Assembly (NCBI RefSeq): GCF_002506515.1
Contig: NZ_DAXS01000047.1
Coordinates: 1-14,069, forward strand
Direction: 5' to 3'
DNA: 14,069 nucleotides
Source: Caldivirga sp. UBA161
GTDB lineage: Archaea > Thermoproteota > Thermoprotei > Thermoproteales > Thermocladiaceae
Of the stretch, positions 1-6,947 are shown piece by piece. The notes under the pieces were generated by a model. The model was not told the DNA's origin. It made no database searches and saw nothing but the letters and a program-made list of their open reading frames with translations. A program made the position numbers and the translations under genes. The number at the start of each line of letters is the position of its first letter. Within the stretch, counting starts at the first letter, position 1.

Positions 1-59
1 AGAGTTCCAAGGGGTATTCCTGGATAGTGCGAAGAAGCAAGAGTATCATTTTTAAGGTA

Positions 60-203
60 TTACATTGCTAACTCTCCTGAGGAAACCTCCAACGGTAAAC
101 CTCTTGGTTCCTTTATGAAGAGTGCCGTGAATATAACACCCACTATCGCCATAGTAACCAGGACGAGCAATAGGTTCGACATGACTAAGTACTTAGTCGT
201 CAT
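60..203 (-). CDS. Small single-span membrane protein, unknown function
   Basis: This is a 47-residue frame beginning MTTKYLVM. It has one strongly hydrophobic stretch at about residues 8-30 (LLLVLVTMAIVGVIF core) followed by a charged, presumably cytosolic tail starting KEPRG. I chose the ATG at 203 because GGAG stands five bases before it on the minus strand. The same frame stays open upstream to about 300, with a GTG at 260, and that extra part is also hydrophobic (TVLAASLIPI). The frame could therefore start at GTG 260 (66 residues) or be the 3' end of a decayed larger membrane protein. The aldo/keto reductase ends 142 bases upstream on the same strand, so read-through is possible. I do not recognise a family. 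Confidence 0.45.
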   Translation of the reverse strand: MTTKYLVMSNLLLVLVTMAIVGVIFTALFIKEPRGLPLEVSSGELAM

Positions 204-345
204 ACTCACTCCGCTGCTTGTTATTGGGAAGTGTATTGGTATTAATGATGCTGCTAACACAGTAATGATCCATATTTCGTTTACGTAAGCAGTTAATGAA
301 CTCTAGGTTAATAAATCTATTAATTTACTCAGATTATGAGTTAAA

Positions 346-1371
346 TTACTGAGCCTTTAAGGCATCATCAATTCTCTTCAAATCATCTTGACTCAGCTTC
401 ACGTTTAAGGCGCCTAGATTATCCTCAAGCTGCTCCATTTTACTAACACCTATGATGGGTATTATATTAACCCCAAACCTCTCCTGCATACTGATTAACC
501 AGGCTAATGAGACTTGACTTAATGTAGCCCCCTTAGCCTTAGCTATTTCATTAAGCTCCAGGAGAACCTTAAGGTTCCTATCATTGAAGTAACCCTGTAA
601 TCCACTTGATATTAATGCCCTTGAATCACCGGGTGTGGTCCACCTCTTAGCATTGAAGTCAACGTATTTTCCCGTTAATACTCCCTGGGCCAGGGGTGAG
701 TAGGCTAGTATTGCCATGCCGTACCTCTTGGCCACAGGAATCTTATCCCTCTCAATATCCCTAACTAGAATATTGTAAATCTCCTGCATTGTTGTGAAGG
801 GTTCTAGGTTTCTTCTTTCGGCTATTTCCATGAATTCAACTATGTCGTGTGCTGGGTGATTGCTTTCACCAATGTAATTCACTAAACCATCCTCAACAAG
901 GTAATTAAGAGTCCTAAGAGTCTCAATCTTAGGGGTATCTGGGTCTGGCCAATGAATCTGATATAGGTCAATGTAGCTTGTCCCCAACCTCTTTAATGAT
1001 TCCTTAATCTGCCACCTAATGTGCTTCCTAGATAAGCCCTCACCATTAGGCCAAGGAGCCATCTGCCCCCTAACCTTAGTGGCTAATACAATGGACTCCC
1101 TATCCACAGTCTTAAGGAATTCACCAACAACACGCTCAGAATTACCCACGTGATTAAGGTCGACGGGAGCCATGGCCCCATGATACCTATTAGCAGTATC
1201 AATACAATTAACACCCTCATCATAAGCCCTCCTCATAATCTTAATAGCTGCCTCCACATCAACCTTATATACACCGTATTCATCCTTTTCATTAAGCCTA
1301 GGCAGGTACCAAGTGCCTAAGCATAACTGTGAAACCTTAACCCCAGACCAACCAAGCTTAACATACTGCAT
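346..1371 (-). CDS. Aldo/keto reductase
   Basis: This is a soluble NAD(P)H-dependent oxidoreductase of the aldo/keto reductase superfamily, with a (beta/alpha)8 barrel and 341 residues, a normal length. The family opening is visible as a GWSGVKVSQLCLGTW stretch near residues 7-21. The catalytic tetrad can be placed as Asp58 and Tyr63 (IDTANRY), Lys99 (LATKVRG) and His140 (YQIHWPDPDTP). The C-terminal half carries the usual LAYSPLAQGVLTGKY strand (about residue 225) and an IIPIIGVSK cofactor-binding segment. The Q-I-H-W-P-D-P arrangement resembles the Tas/YajO-like branch (family knowledge), which often reduces aldehydes or ketones, but the substrate cannot be read from sequence. The ATG at 1371 lies about 30 bases from a TTTTAAAAA box, so the transcript is probably leaderless. 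The gene is divergent from the trp operon and need not be related to it. Confidence 0.93.
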   Translation of the reverse strand: MQYVKLGWSGVKVSQLCLGTWYLPRLNEKDEYGVYKVDVEAAIKIMRRAYDEGVNCIDTANRYHGAMAPVDLNHVGNSERVVGEFLKTVDRESIVLATKVRGQMAPWPNGEGLSRKHIRWQIKESLKRLGTSYIDLYQIHWPDPDTPKIETLRTLNYLVEDGLVNYIGESNHPAHDIVEFMEIAERRNLEPFTTMQEIYNILVRDIERDKIPVAKRYGMAILAYSPLAQGVLTGKYVDFNAKRWTTPGDSRALISSGLQGYFNDRNLKVLLELNEIAKAKGATLSQVSLAWLISMQERFGVNIIPIIGVSKMEQLEDNLGALNVKLSQDDLKRIDDALKAQ

Positions 1372-1392
1372 AGGTGAGCTGCCGGGTATTAG

Positions 1393-1402
1393 TTTTTAAA
1401 AC
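1393..1402 (-). promoter_or_regulatory. TATA-like box of the aldo/keto reductase
   Basis: On the minus strand this reads GTTTTAAAAA. It starts about 30 bases before the ATG at 1371, the spacing expected if transcription starts at or next to the start codon. No SD sequence lies in the short remaining leader. Confidence 0.55.
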
Positions 1403-1449
1403 ATTTCACGTCCAGTGGCGTTCACTTTAGTGTTTATAGGGCAGTAATG

Positions 1450-1459
1450 CTTAAAAATA
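1450..1459 (+). promoter_or_regulatory. TATA-like box of the trp operon
   Basis: CTTAAAAATA is almost identical to the CTTAAAAA box before the DegT-family gene at 8365. At the usual archaeal distance of about 26-28 bases, transcription would begin near 1477-1481. That is at the ATG of a short upstream frame (1479), not at the trpA ATG (1499). A weaker TTTATA at 1433-1438 could be a second promoter. Confidence 0.55.
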
Positions 1460-1478
1460 GTTAACTGAGTTACGCTTA

Positions 1479-1508
1479 ATGAGGAAGGATCAGCTCCAAT
1501 GGGTATAA
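1479..1508 (+). other. Nine-codon upstream frame with a Trp codon
   Basis: ATG at 1479 opens the peptide MRKDQLQWV and stops at TAA 1506-1508, overlapping the first bases of trpA in another frame. The ATG sits 28-29 bases from the CTTAAAAATA box, exactly where a leaderless start would be in this window. Its eighth codon is TGG (Trp). It could act as a leader peptide coupled to trpA translation, or it could be chance. Translation of it is an inference only. Confidence 0.3.
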
Positions 1509-2233
1509 GTAGGCCCGCCTTGGGCCTATATTTAACCGCAACGTATCCGAGTACTAGGCGCTTCCTAGAGGTCCTTGATAAGGTGAGGGATGCTGAGGTG
1601 GATTTCCTGGAGGTTGGTATACCTACACGTAATCCTAAGTATGATGGCCCTGTCATAAGGATGGCTCACAGGGGTGCTGAGTTAATGGGCCTTGATGCGG
1701 TTAAGGCTGTTGATGATTACAGTAAGTATAGTAGGGTTCCTGTCTTAATGGGTTATGTAAGCGACTACTTGAATTCACTCAATGATGTTGCTAAGGTAGC
1801 TAAGGATGTTGGAGCCGCCACGGTATTGTTCCCCGACCTAATATTCGATTACCCTGAGTTAATAGGTAAGTACGTTGAGGTTATGAGGAGTAATGGGTTG
1901 GCCCTAAGCTTCTTCATATCAAGTAAAACACCCTACAGGTTGATTAGGAGTTTAAGTGAATTGAAGCCGCTATTCATATACCTAGGCCTATATGCTGCAA
2001 CGGGCATTAAGTTGCCTATTTACATTGAGCAGAATGTGGCGACCATTAGGGGTATTGTGGGTGACTCATTCCTAGTGGTGGGTTTCGCAATTAATAGCCC
2101 CGACATGGTTAGGTCACTGATTAAGGCTGGGGCTGATGGGGTTGTTGTTGGTTCAGCCTTCATTCAAAGGATAAGCGACCTTAATGATGCATTAAGTTTC
2201 CTTAAGTGGCTTAGGGGTGGTTTACATGAGTAA
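1499..2233 (+). CDS. trpA: Tryptophan synthase alpha subunit
   Basis: TrpA cleaves indole-3-glycerol phosphate to indole and glyceraldehyde 3-phosphate, and passes indole to the beta subunit for the last step of tryptophan synthesis. The protein is a 244-residue (beta/alpha)8 barrel, short like other crenarchaeal TrpA proteins. Both catalytic acids are present: Glu38 in FLEVGIPTR (bacterial Glu49) and Asp49 in KYDGPVI (bacterial Asp60). The phosphate site is seen in GADGVVVGSAFI near residues 211-222. ATG 1499 is preferred because homology begins immediately (GLYLTATYPS at 9-18) and an in-frame TGA lies at 1466. A weak GAGGAAGG ribosome site lies at 1481-1488. This is the first gene of the operon, and its last codons overlap trpB by eight bases. 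Confidence 0.95.
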   Translation: MGISRPALGLYLTATYPSTRRFLEVLDKVRDAEVDFLEVGIPTRNPKYDGPVIRMAHRGAELMGLDAVKAVDDYSKYSRVPVLMGYVSDYLNSLNDVAKVAKDVGAATVLFPDLIFDYPELIGKYVEVMRSNGLALSFFISSKTPYRLIRSLSELKPLFIYLGLYAATGIKLPIYIEQNVATIRGIVGDSFLVVGFAINSPDMVRSLIKAGADGVVVGSAFIQRISDLNDALSFLKWLRGGLHE

Positions 2234-3476
2234 TGTCCCAACACATTGGTATAATATAGCAGTTGACTTACCTAAACCACTCCCACCACCCATGGATCCA
2301 TACGATGGGGAGTCTAGGATAGGTTTACTTAATAGGATAATGCCCAGTGAACTCCTGCACCAGGAATTCACATCATTAATGTATGTTCCAATTCCTGATG
2401 AAGTTAGGGAAATATATGTGAGGCTCGGTAGGCCTACGCCATTGAGGAGGGCTAGGGGGTTGGAGAGGCTTATAGGTAATGGTGTTAAGGTTTACTATAA
2501 GTTTGAGGGTGCGTTACCGGGTGGATCACATAAACTCAACACTGCCGTACCGCAGGTTTACTATGCGTTTAAGGATGGAGCTAAGGAGGTTGCCACTGAG
2601 ACTGGGGCTGGTCAATGGGGCTTGGCGGTCTCCATTGCAGCTGCCTTAATTGGGATTAGGGCTGTGGTCTTCATGACTAAGAGCTCATACTTGAGTAAGA
2701 GGCAGAGGGTAATGTTCATGAGGACCTATGGTGCCACAGTTTACCCAAGCCCCAGTGAGGTTACGAAGTATGGGGTTGAGGCCATTAAGGCTAATCCAAA
2801 TCACCCAGGTAGCCTAGGCTTAGCCATAAGTGAGGCAATAGACTACGTGCTTCAGGGTGAAGGAAGGAAGTATATTCCAGGTAGTGTGCTTGAATTCGTC
2901 CTAATGCATCAGACTGTTATTGGGCAGGAGGCAATCAGCCAAATACCTGAGGAGCCTGACCTAGTAGTTGGCTGTGTTGGTGGTGGAAGTAACTTCGCTG
3001 GCTTAACTTACCCATTCATAGGGGCTAAACTGAGGGGTGAGGGTTTTGAGGGGACTAGGTTCCTTGCTGTTGAATCCAAGGCCGCACCCAAGTTGACTCA
3101 AGGCAGATACGAGTATGATTTCCCAGACTCAGGGGGTTTACTACCCATGATTAGGATGCTAACTCTTGGCCATGATTACGTACCGCCACCAAGCCATGCA
3201 GCTGGGTTAAGGTACCATGGAGCTGCACCAAGCCTATCACTACTTGTTAAGGAGGGTATTGTTGAAACAAGAGCCTACACCCAGGAGGAGGCCCTTGAGG
3301 CTGGGGTTTTATTTGCACGGAGTGAAGGCATTATACCTGCCCCTGAGTCGTCGCATGCAATAAGGGCTGTTATTGATGAGGCTAAGAAAATGCCTAAGGG
3401 TAGTGTAATATTGTTCAACCTATCTGGGCATGGGTTACTTGACCCCGACGCCTACGAGAGGGTGAATGCACCATGA
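2226..3476 (+). CDS. trpB: Tryptophan synthase beta subunit, TrpB2 type
   Basis: This PLP enzyme condenses indole with L-serine to give L-tryptophan. It is the TrpB2 subfamily common in archaea, not the classic TrpB1. The long N-terminal extension with HWYNIAVDLPKPLPPP, and the QEFTSLMYVPIPDEVRE segment, are TrpB2 signatures. The PLP lysine is in GGSHKLNTA (Lys103 counted from the ATG). The catalytic Glu is in ETGAGQWG (Glu125), the phosphate loop is GGGSNFAG, and the C-terminal FNLSGHGLLD contacts the PLP ring. I chose ATG 2226 because GGGGTGG (2214-2220) stands five bases before it; GTG 2217 in the same frame would add three residues. The first bases, ATGAGTAA, overlap the end of trpA, and the stop overlaps trpD by four bases, so all three are probably translationally coupled. 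Confidence 0.95.
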   Translation: MSNVPTHWYNIAVDLPKPLPPPMDPYDGESRIGLLNRIMPSELLHQEFTSLMYVPIPDEVREIYVRLGRPTPLRRARGLERLIGNGVKVYYKFEGALPGGSHKLNTAVPQVYYAFKDGAKEVATETGAGQWGLAVSIAAALIGIRAVVFMTKSSYLSKRQRVMFMRTYGATVYPSPSEVTKYGVEAIKANPNHPGSLGLAISEAIDYVLQGEGRKYIPGSVLEFVLMHQTVIGQEAISQIPEEPDLVVGCVGGGSNFAGLTYPFIGAKLRGEGFEGTRFLAVESKAAPKLTQGRYEYDFPDSGGLLPMIRMLTLGHDYVPPPSHAAGLRYHGAAPSLSLLVKEGIVETRAYTQEEALEAGVLFARSEGIIPAPESSHAIRAVIDEAKKMPKGSVILFNLSGHGLLDPDAYERVNAP

Positions 3477-4492
3477 GGCCGCTCCTAGAGAAGATAGCTG
3501 GGAAACTTGAGTTAAGCCTTGAGGAGGCCTATAACGCTGCCTTAGCCATATTAAGGATGGAGGTTAGTGAAGCTGAGGCGGCTGCATTACTCATGGGACT
3601 TAGGGTGAGGGGGGAGGGTGCCTTTGAGGTTGCAGGGTTCGCTAAGGCGCTTAGGGAAACATGCCTAAGAATACCAGTCAATGACCCATACATAATAGAC
3701 ACAGCCGGCACTGGGGGTGATGGGTTAAGGACCATGAATGTGTCCACCATTTCAGCATTACTGGCAGCCTACATGGGGGTTAAGGTACTTAAGCATGGGA
3801 ACAGGAGCGTCTCATCATCATCAGGTAGCGCAGACTTCCTAGAGGCCCTTGGCTTCAACATAAGTGTGAAGCCTGAAACAGCAGTATTCATGTTGAACAA
3901 CTACAGGTTCTCTTTCGCCTTCGCACCCATGTACCATCCAGCCATGAGGAATATTATGCCTGTTCGGAAGAAGCTCGGCATAAGGACAATATTTAACCTA
4001 GTGGGTCCATTGGCTAATCCAGGCCTTGTGAGGAGGCAGGTGCTTGGTGTGGCTGAGGTAAGTATGATGGGGGTTATGGCTAATGCAGCTGGTTTAATAG
4101 GGTATGATCACCTCGTGTTAGTCCATGGTGAGCCAGGTATTGATGAGGCTTCAGTATTTGGGAAGACGATAATATATGAGGTTAAGGGCAGTTCAGTGGA
4201 TAAGTATGTTATTGAGCCCTCTGAAATGGGCCTACGTAAACATGAGTTAAGGGATGTGGTGGTATCCAACCCCATGGAGAGCATTGAGAAGGCTAAGAGG
4301 GGTTTAATGGGGATTGATGAGGCTGCCTTAGACTTCATAGCCGCCAACACAGCCATGGCTCTTTACGTTGCAGGTAAGGTTAAGGATCCAAGGGATGGTG
4401 TTGAGGCGGTTAAGCAGGTTGCCGGTAATTCAAGTGAATTTTGGAGTTACGTCAACAATGTTGCAGCAGTGAGTAGGCGTGGCTCTACTTAA
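3473..4492 (+). CDS. trpD: Anthranilate phosphoribosyltransferase
   Basis: TrpD transfers phosphoribose from PRPP to anthranilate, giving N-(5'-phosphoribosyl)anthranilate, the second step of the pathway. The 339-residue protein has the two-domain class IV phosphoribosyltransferase form: a helical N-terminal domain (about 1-70), then the PRPP-binding motif AGTGGDGLRTMNVST (78-92) and KHGNRSVSSSSGSADFLE (107-124). Anthranilate- and metal-site sequences MYHPAMRNIMPVRKKLG and the downstream GEPGIDEAS are also present. ATG 3473 overlaps the trpB stop as ATGA. A GAGAGGGTGA site lies just upstream. It overlaps trpF by 14 bases. Length and motifs are normal, and nothing suggests loss of function. 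Confidence 0.95.
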   Translation: MRPLLEKIAGKLELSLEEAYNAALAILRMEVSEAEAAALLMGLRVRGEGAFEVAGFAKALRETCLRIPVNDPYIIDTAGTGGDGLRTMNVSTISALLAAYMGVKVLKHGNRSVSSSSGSADFLEALGFNISVKPETAVFMLNNYRFSFAFAPMYHPAMRNIMPVRKKLGIRTIFNLVGPLANPGLVRRQVLGVAEVSMMGVMANAAGLIGYDHLVLVHGEPGIDEASVFGKTIIYEVKGSSVDKYVIEPSEMGLRKHELRDVVVSNPMESIEKAKRGLMGIDEAALDFIAANTAMALYVAGKVKDPRDGVEAVKQVAGNSSEFWSYVNNVAAVSRRGST

Positions 4493-5120
4493 GGTCTGTG
4501 GATTAACAAGGAGGATTGATGCAGAGTTCATTGATAAGTACGCTGATTACGCAGGCTTCATAATCCACTCCAACGTTAAGACCCCAAGGCTACTGAACCC
4601 TAATGATGCTGCAGGCATAGCCTCAACACTCTCCAGGGCTAAGCCAGTGGCAGTGGTTAGGGGATTGGGATTAAGGGATGCAGTGGAGTTGGCTGTTAGG
4701 TTAGGTTTCCCGATCCTGCAGTACCATGGTGTAGTTAACATTGATGAATACCTAAATAGGCAAGGTAACATTAACCTTGCACCAGTCATTGAGTATACTG
4801 ATGATTACGCAACGATGAGGGCAATTGAAGGATACTTAACCATGAGGGGGGCGGAGTATATTCTAATTGATGCTCCTAAGGTTGGCCATAGGTCGTTTGA
4901 ATACGGCTTAAAAATACCACTAAGCATTATTAATCGCGTTGCCGGTTTAAGTAAAGTTGGTATTGCTGGAGGTATTGGGCCAAGTAACATTAAGTTCATC
5001 ATTAAGTATAACCCATATCTAATCGATGTAAACTCAGGGGTTGAATCAAGCCCTGGTATTAAGGATCAGGGGTTGCTTATGGAGGTTATTAAGGTGATTA
5101 AAGGTGAAGGTACCCCTTGA
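4479..5120 (+). CDS. trpF: Phosphoribosylanthranilate isomerase
   Basis: TrpF performs the Amadori rearrangement of phosphoribosylanthranilate to CdRP, the substrate of TrpC. It is a (beta/alpha)8 barrel of 213 residues. The general base Cys7 is in LLKVCGLTR and the general acid Asp131 is in ILIDAPKVG. Phosphate-binding segments GIAGGIGPSN (161-170) and IDVNSGVESSPGIKD are clear. The loop after the catalytic Asp reads APKVGHRSFEYG, whereas many bacterial enzymes have a glycine-rich GGTG there. I treat this as a lineage difference rather than damage. The start is GTG 4479 inside the end of trpD, with Cys7 at the usual position supporting it. GTGAG lies about eight bases upstream. The overlap with trpE is 17 bases. 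Confidence 0.93.
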   Translation: MALLKVCGLTRRIDAEFIDKYADYAGFIIHSNVKTPRLLNPNDAAGIASTLSRAKPVAVVRGLGLRDAVELAVRLGFPILQYHGVVNIDEYLNRQGNINLAPVIEYTDDYATMRAIEGYLTMRGAEYILIDAPKVGHRSFEYGLKIPLSIINRVAGLSKVGIAGGIGPSNIKFIIKYNPYLIDVNSGVESSPGIKDQGLLMEVIKVIKGEGTP

Positions 5121-6360
5121 GGAATTACCTAAGCCTAGGGAACTCGTTAGAATGCTTATTGAGAGTGGTGAGGACCATGTTACACTACTTGAGAGTGGGC
5201 CAGGCTTCCCTGAGCGGGCTAGGTTTACCATAGTGGCCTGGGGGGTTAAGGACCTTGTGGCCATTAATGGCGAACTATATGATGAACTTAAGGCCCTCTA
5301 CAAGAGGCTCGGTAGGTTTGAGGATGGTAATGTAGCAGTGGGTTACTTATCCTACGAAGCCATTGCCTCAATAGAACCACACTTGGCTAGCCTAATTAAG
5401 GCTAGTGGTTGGCCTCAAGCCGAATTCATGCTGCCCAGTAACGTAGTCATTTACGATTACTTCCTAGGGAGGGCTTACGTTAAGGGTGAGTTACCTAGGG
5501 GTAGGCCTGGTGATGAGGGTGAATTTAAGGTTACTGGCTTAGTGAACGCCACAGATCCTGTCGAGTATATGAGGTGGGTTTCAGAGGCCATTGAGGATAT
5601 TAAGAATGGGGAGGTTTTCCAAGTGGTTTTATCGAGGTATGAGGAGTATGGGTTCACCGGGGACTTAATGGCATTCTACGGGAGGTTGGCTGACCTTAAC
5701 CCATCACCGTACATGTACTTCATGAGGATGGGTAATAGGCACATAATAGGCACAAGCCCTGAATTACTGGTTAAGGTTGATGGACTCAGGGTTGAAACCC
5801 ATCCAATAGCTGGAACTAGGCCTAGGGGGAGGGATTCATGGGATGACATTAGGCTTGAGGAAGAGTTACTATCGAGCATTAAGGATAGGGCTGAGCACAT
5901 AATGCTCGTTGACTTAGCGAGGAATGATATAGGTAAGGTCTGCGTATACGGTAGTGTTAAGGTTAAGGAACTCTACGCCATTGAGAAGTACCAGAGTGTC
6001 CAACACCTAGTGTCTAGGGTTGAGGGGGTTTTGGATAAGGGGAATGATGTGGTTGACGCATTAGTGGCCACTTTCCCAGCGGGCACAGTTAGTGGTGCCC
6101 CTAAGCCGAGGGCGATGGAACTCATAGCCAAGTACGAGAACTCACCTAGGGGGCCCTACGCTGGGGCATTGGGGATAATGCATGGTAGTGGGGGTGAATT
6201 CGCAATAATAATAAGGAGCCTATTCACCACCGGTGGCGTGGCTAGGATTCAAGCTGGGGCTGGCATAGTGTATGATTCTAATCCTGAACTTGAATTAATG
6301 GAGACTGAACATAAGTTAGGTAGTTTAAAGAAGGCTATGGGGGAGGATCACCATGAGTGA
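5104..6360 (+). CDS. trpE: Anthranilate synthase component I
   Basis: With the TrpG glutaminase this makes anthranilate from chorismate, the committed step. The protein has 418 residues, at the short end of the family, as in other archaea. The chorismate-binding core is complete: HPIAGTRPRGR (233-243), DLARNDIGKV (270-279), FPAGTVSGAPKPRAME (324-339) and RIQAGAGIVYDS (381-392), with the metal-binding glutamates near ELELMETEH. Near the N-terminus, LLES at 28-31 is the known tryptophan-binding motif of feedback-sensitive TrpE. Allosteric inhibition by tryptophan is therefore likely. The start is GTG 5104 inside trpF, with GGTGA at 5093-5097 as ribosome site. PabB would be the alternative, but LLES and the operon favour TrpE. 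The stop overlaps trpG by eight bases. Confidence 0.95.
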   Translation: MKVPLEELPKPRELVRMLIESGEDHVTLLESGPGFPERARFTIVAWGVKDLVAINGELYDELKALYKRLGRFEDGNVAVGYLSYEAIASIEPHLASLIKASGWPQAEFMLPSNVVIYDYFLGRAYVKGELPRGRPGDEGEFKVTGLVNATDPVEYMRWVSEAIEDIKNGEVFQVVLSRYEEYGFTGDLMAFYGRLADLNPSPYMYFMRMGNRHIIGTSPELLVKVDGLRVETHPIAGTRPRGRDSWDDIRLEEELLSSIKDRAEHIMLVDLARNDIGKVCVYGSVKVKELYAIEKYQSVQHLVSRVEGVLDKGNDVVDALVATFPAGTVSGAPKPRAMELIAKYENSPRGPYAGALGIMHGSGGEFAIIIRSLFTTGGVARIQAGAGIVYDSNPELELMETEHKLGSLKKAMGEDHHE

Positions 6361-6937
6361 CTTAACAATTATAATAGATAATTACGATTCCTTCGTATAC
6401 AACATAGCTCAATACGTTGGTGAATTGGGCAGTAGGCCGCTGGTTTTTAGGAATGATGAAGTTACAGTTAAGGTTATTGAGAGGATTAAGCCTGATAGAA
6501 TAATAATATCACCAGGCCCAGGTAACCCAATGAATCCAAAGGACGTGGGGGTTTCAAGTGATGTGATTAGGCACTTCGCTGGTAAAGTACCAATACTTGG
6601 TGTGTGCCTAGGCCACCAGTTAATAGGCTATGTCTTCGGTTCAAAGATAAGGAGGGCCAGGGTTATTAAACATGGTAAAACCAGCATAATTAAGAGGGTG
6701 GCGCCTTCACCAATATACAGTGGCCTTCCTGATGAGTTTGAGGGTATGAGGTACCATAGCTTAGTGGTGGATAATCCACCCAATTCCCTAATCGTAACCG
6801 CAGTGTCTAAGGATGATGGGGAAATCATGAGTATTCAACACGCCGAGTATCAGGTGATTGGTGTTCAATTCCACCCTGAAAGCATTGGCACTCAGTTTGG
6901 TATTAGGATTATTAAGAACTTCCTTGACTTAATTTAA
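6353..6937 (+). CDS. trpG: Anthranilate synthase component II (glutamine amidotransferase)
   Basis: This class I glutamine amidotransferase hydrolyses glutamine and channels ammonia to TrpE. Its 194 residues are the standard length for a free-standing TrpG (no TrpD or TrpC fusion). The catalytic triad is complete: Cys85 in LGVCLGHQ, with His174 and Glu176 in VQFHPES. The oxyanion loop SPGPGNP (53-59) and the N-terminal DNYDSFVYN (9-17) are also typical. ATG 6353 is preceded by GGGGGAGG and overlaps the trpE stop (ATGAGTGA), so the two subunits are made in coupled fashion. It is the last gene of the operon. A facing gene ends only ten bases away, and I see no clear T-run terminator in that gap. 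Confidence 0.95.
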   Translation: MSDLTIIIDNYDSFVYNIAQYVGELGSRPLVFRNDEVTVKVIERIKPDRIIISPGPGNPMNPKDVGVSSDVIRHFAGKVPILGVCLGHQLIGYVFGSKIRRARVIKHGKTSIIKRVAPSPIYSGLPDEFEGMRYHSLVVDNPPNSLIVTAVSKDDGEIMSIQHAEYQVIGVQFHPESIGTQFGIRIIKNFLDLI

Positions 6938-6947
6938 GCATCGTAAA

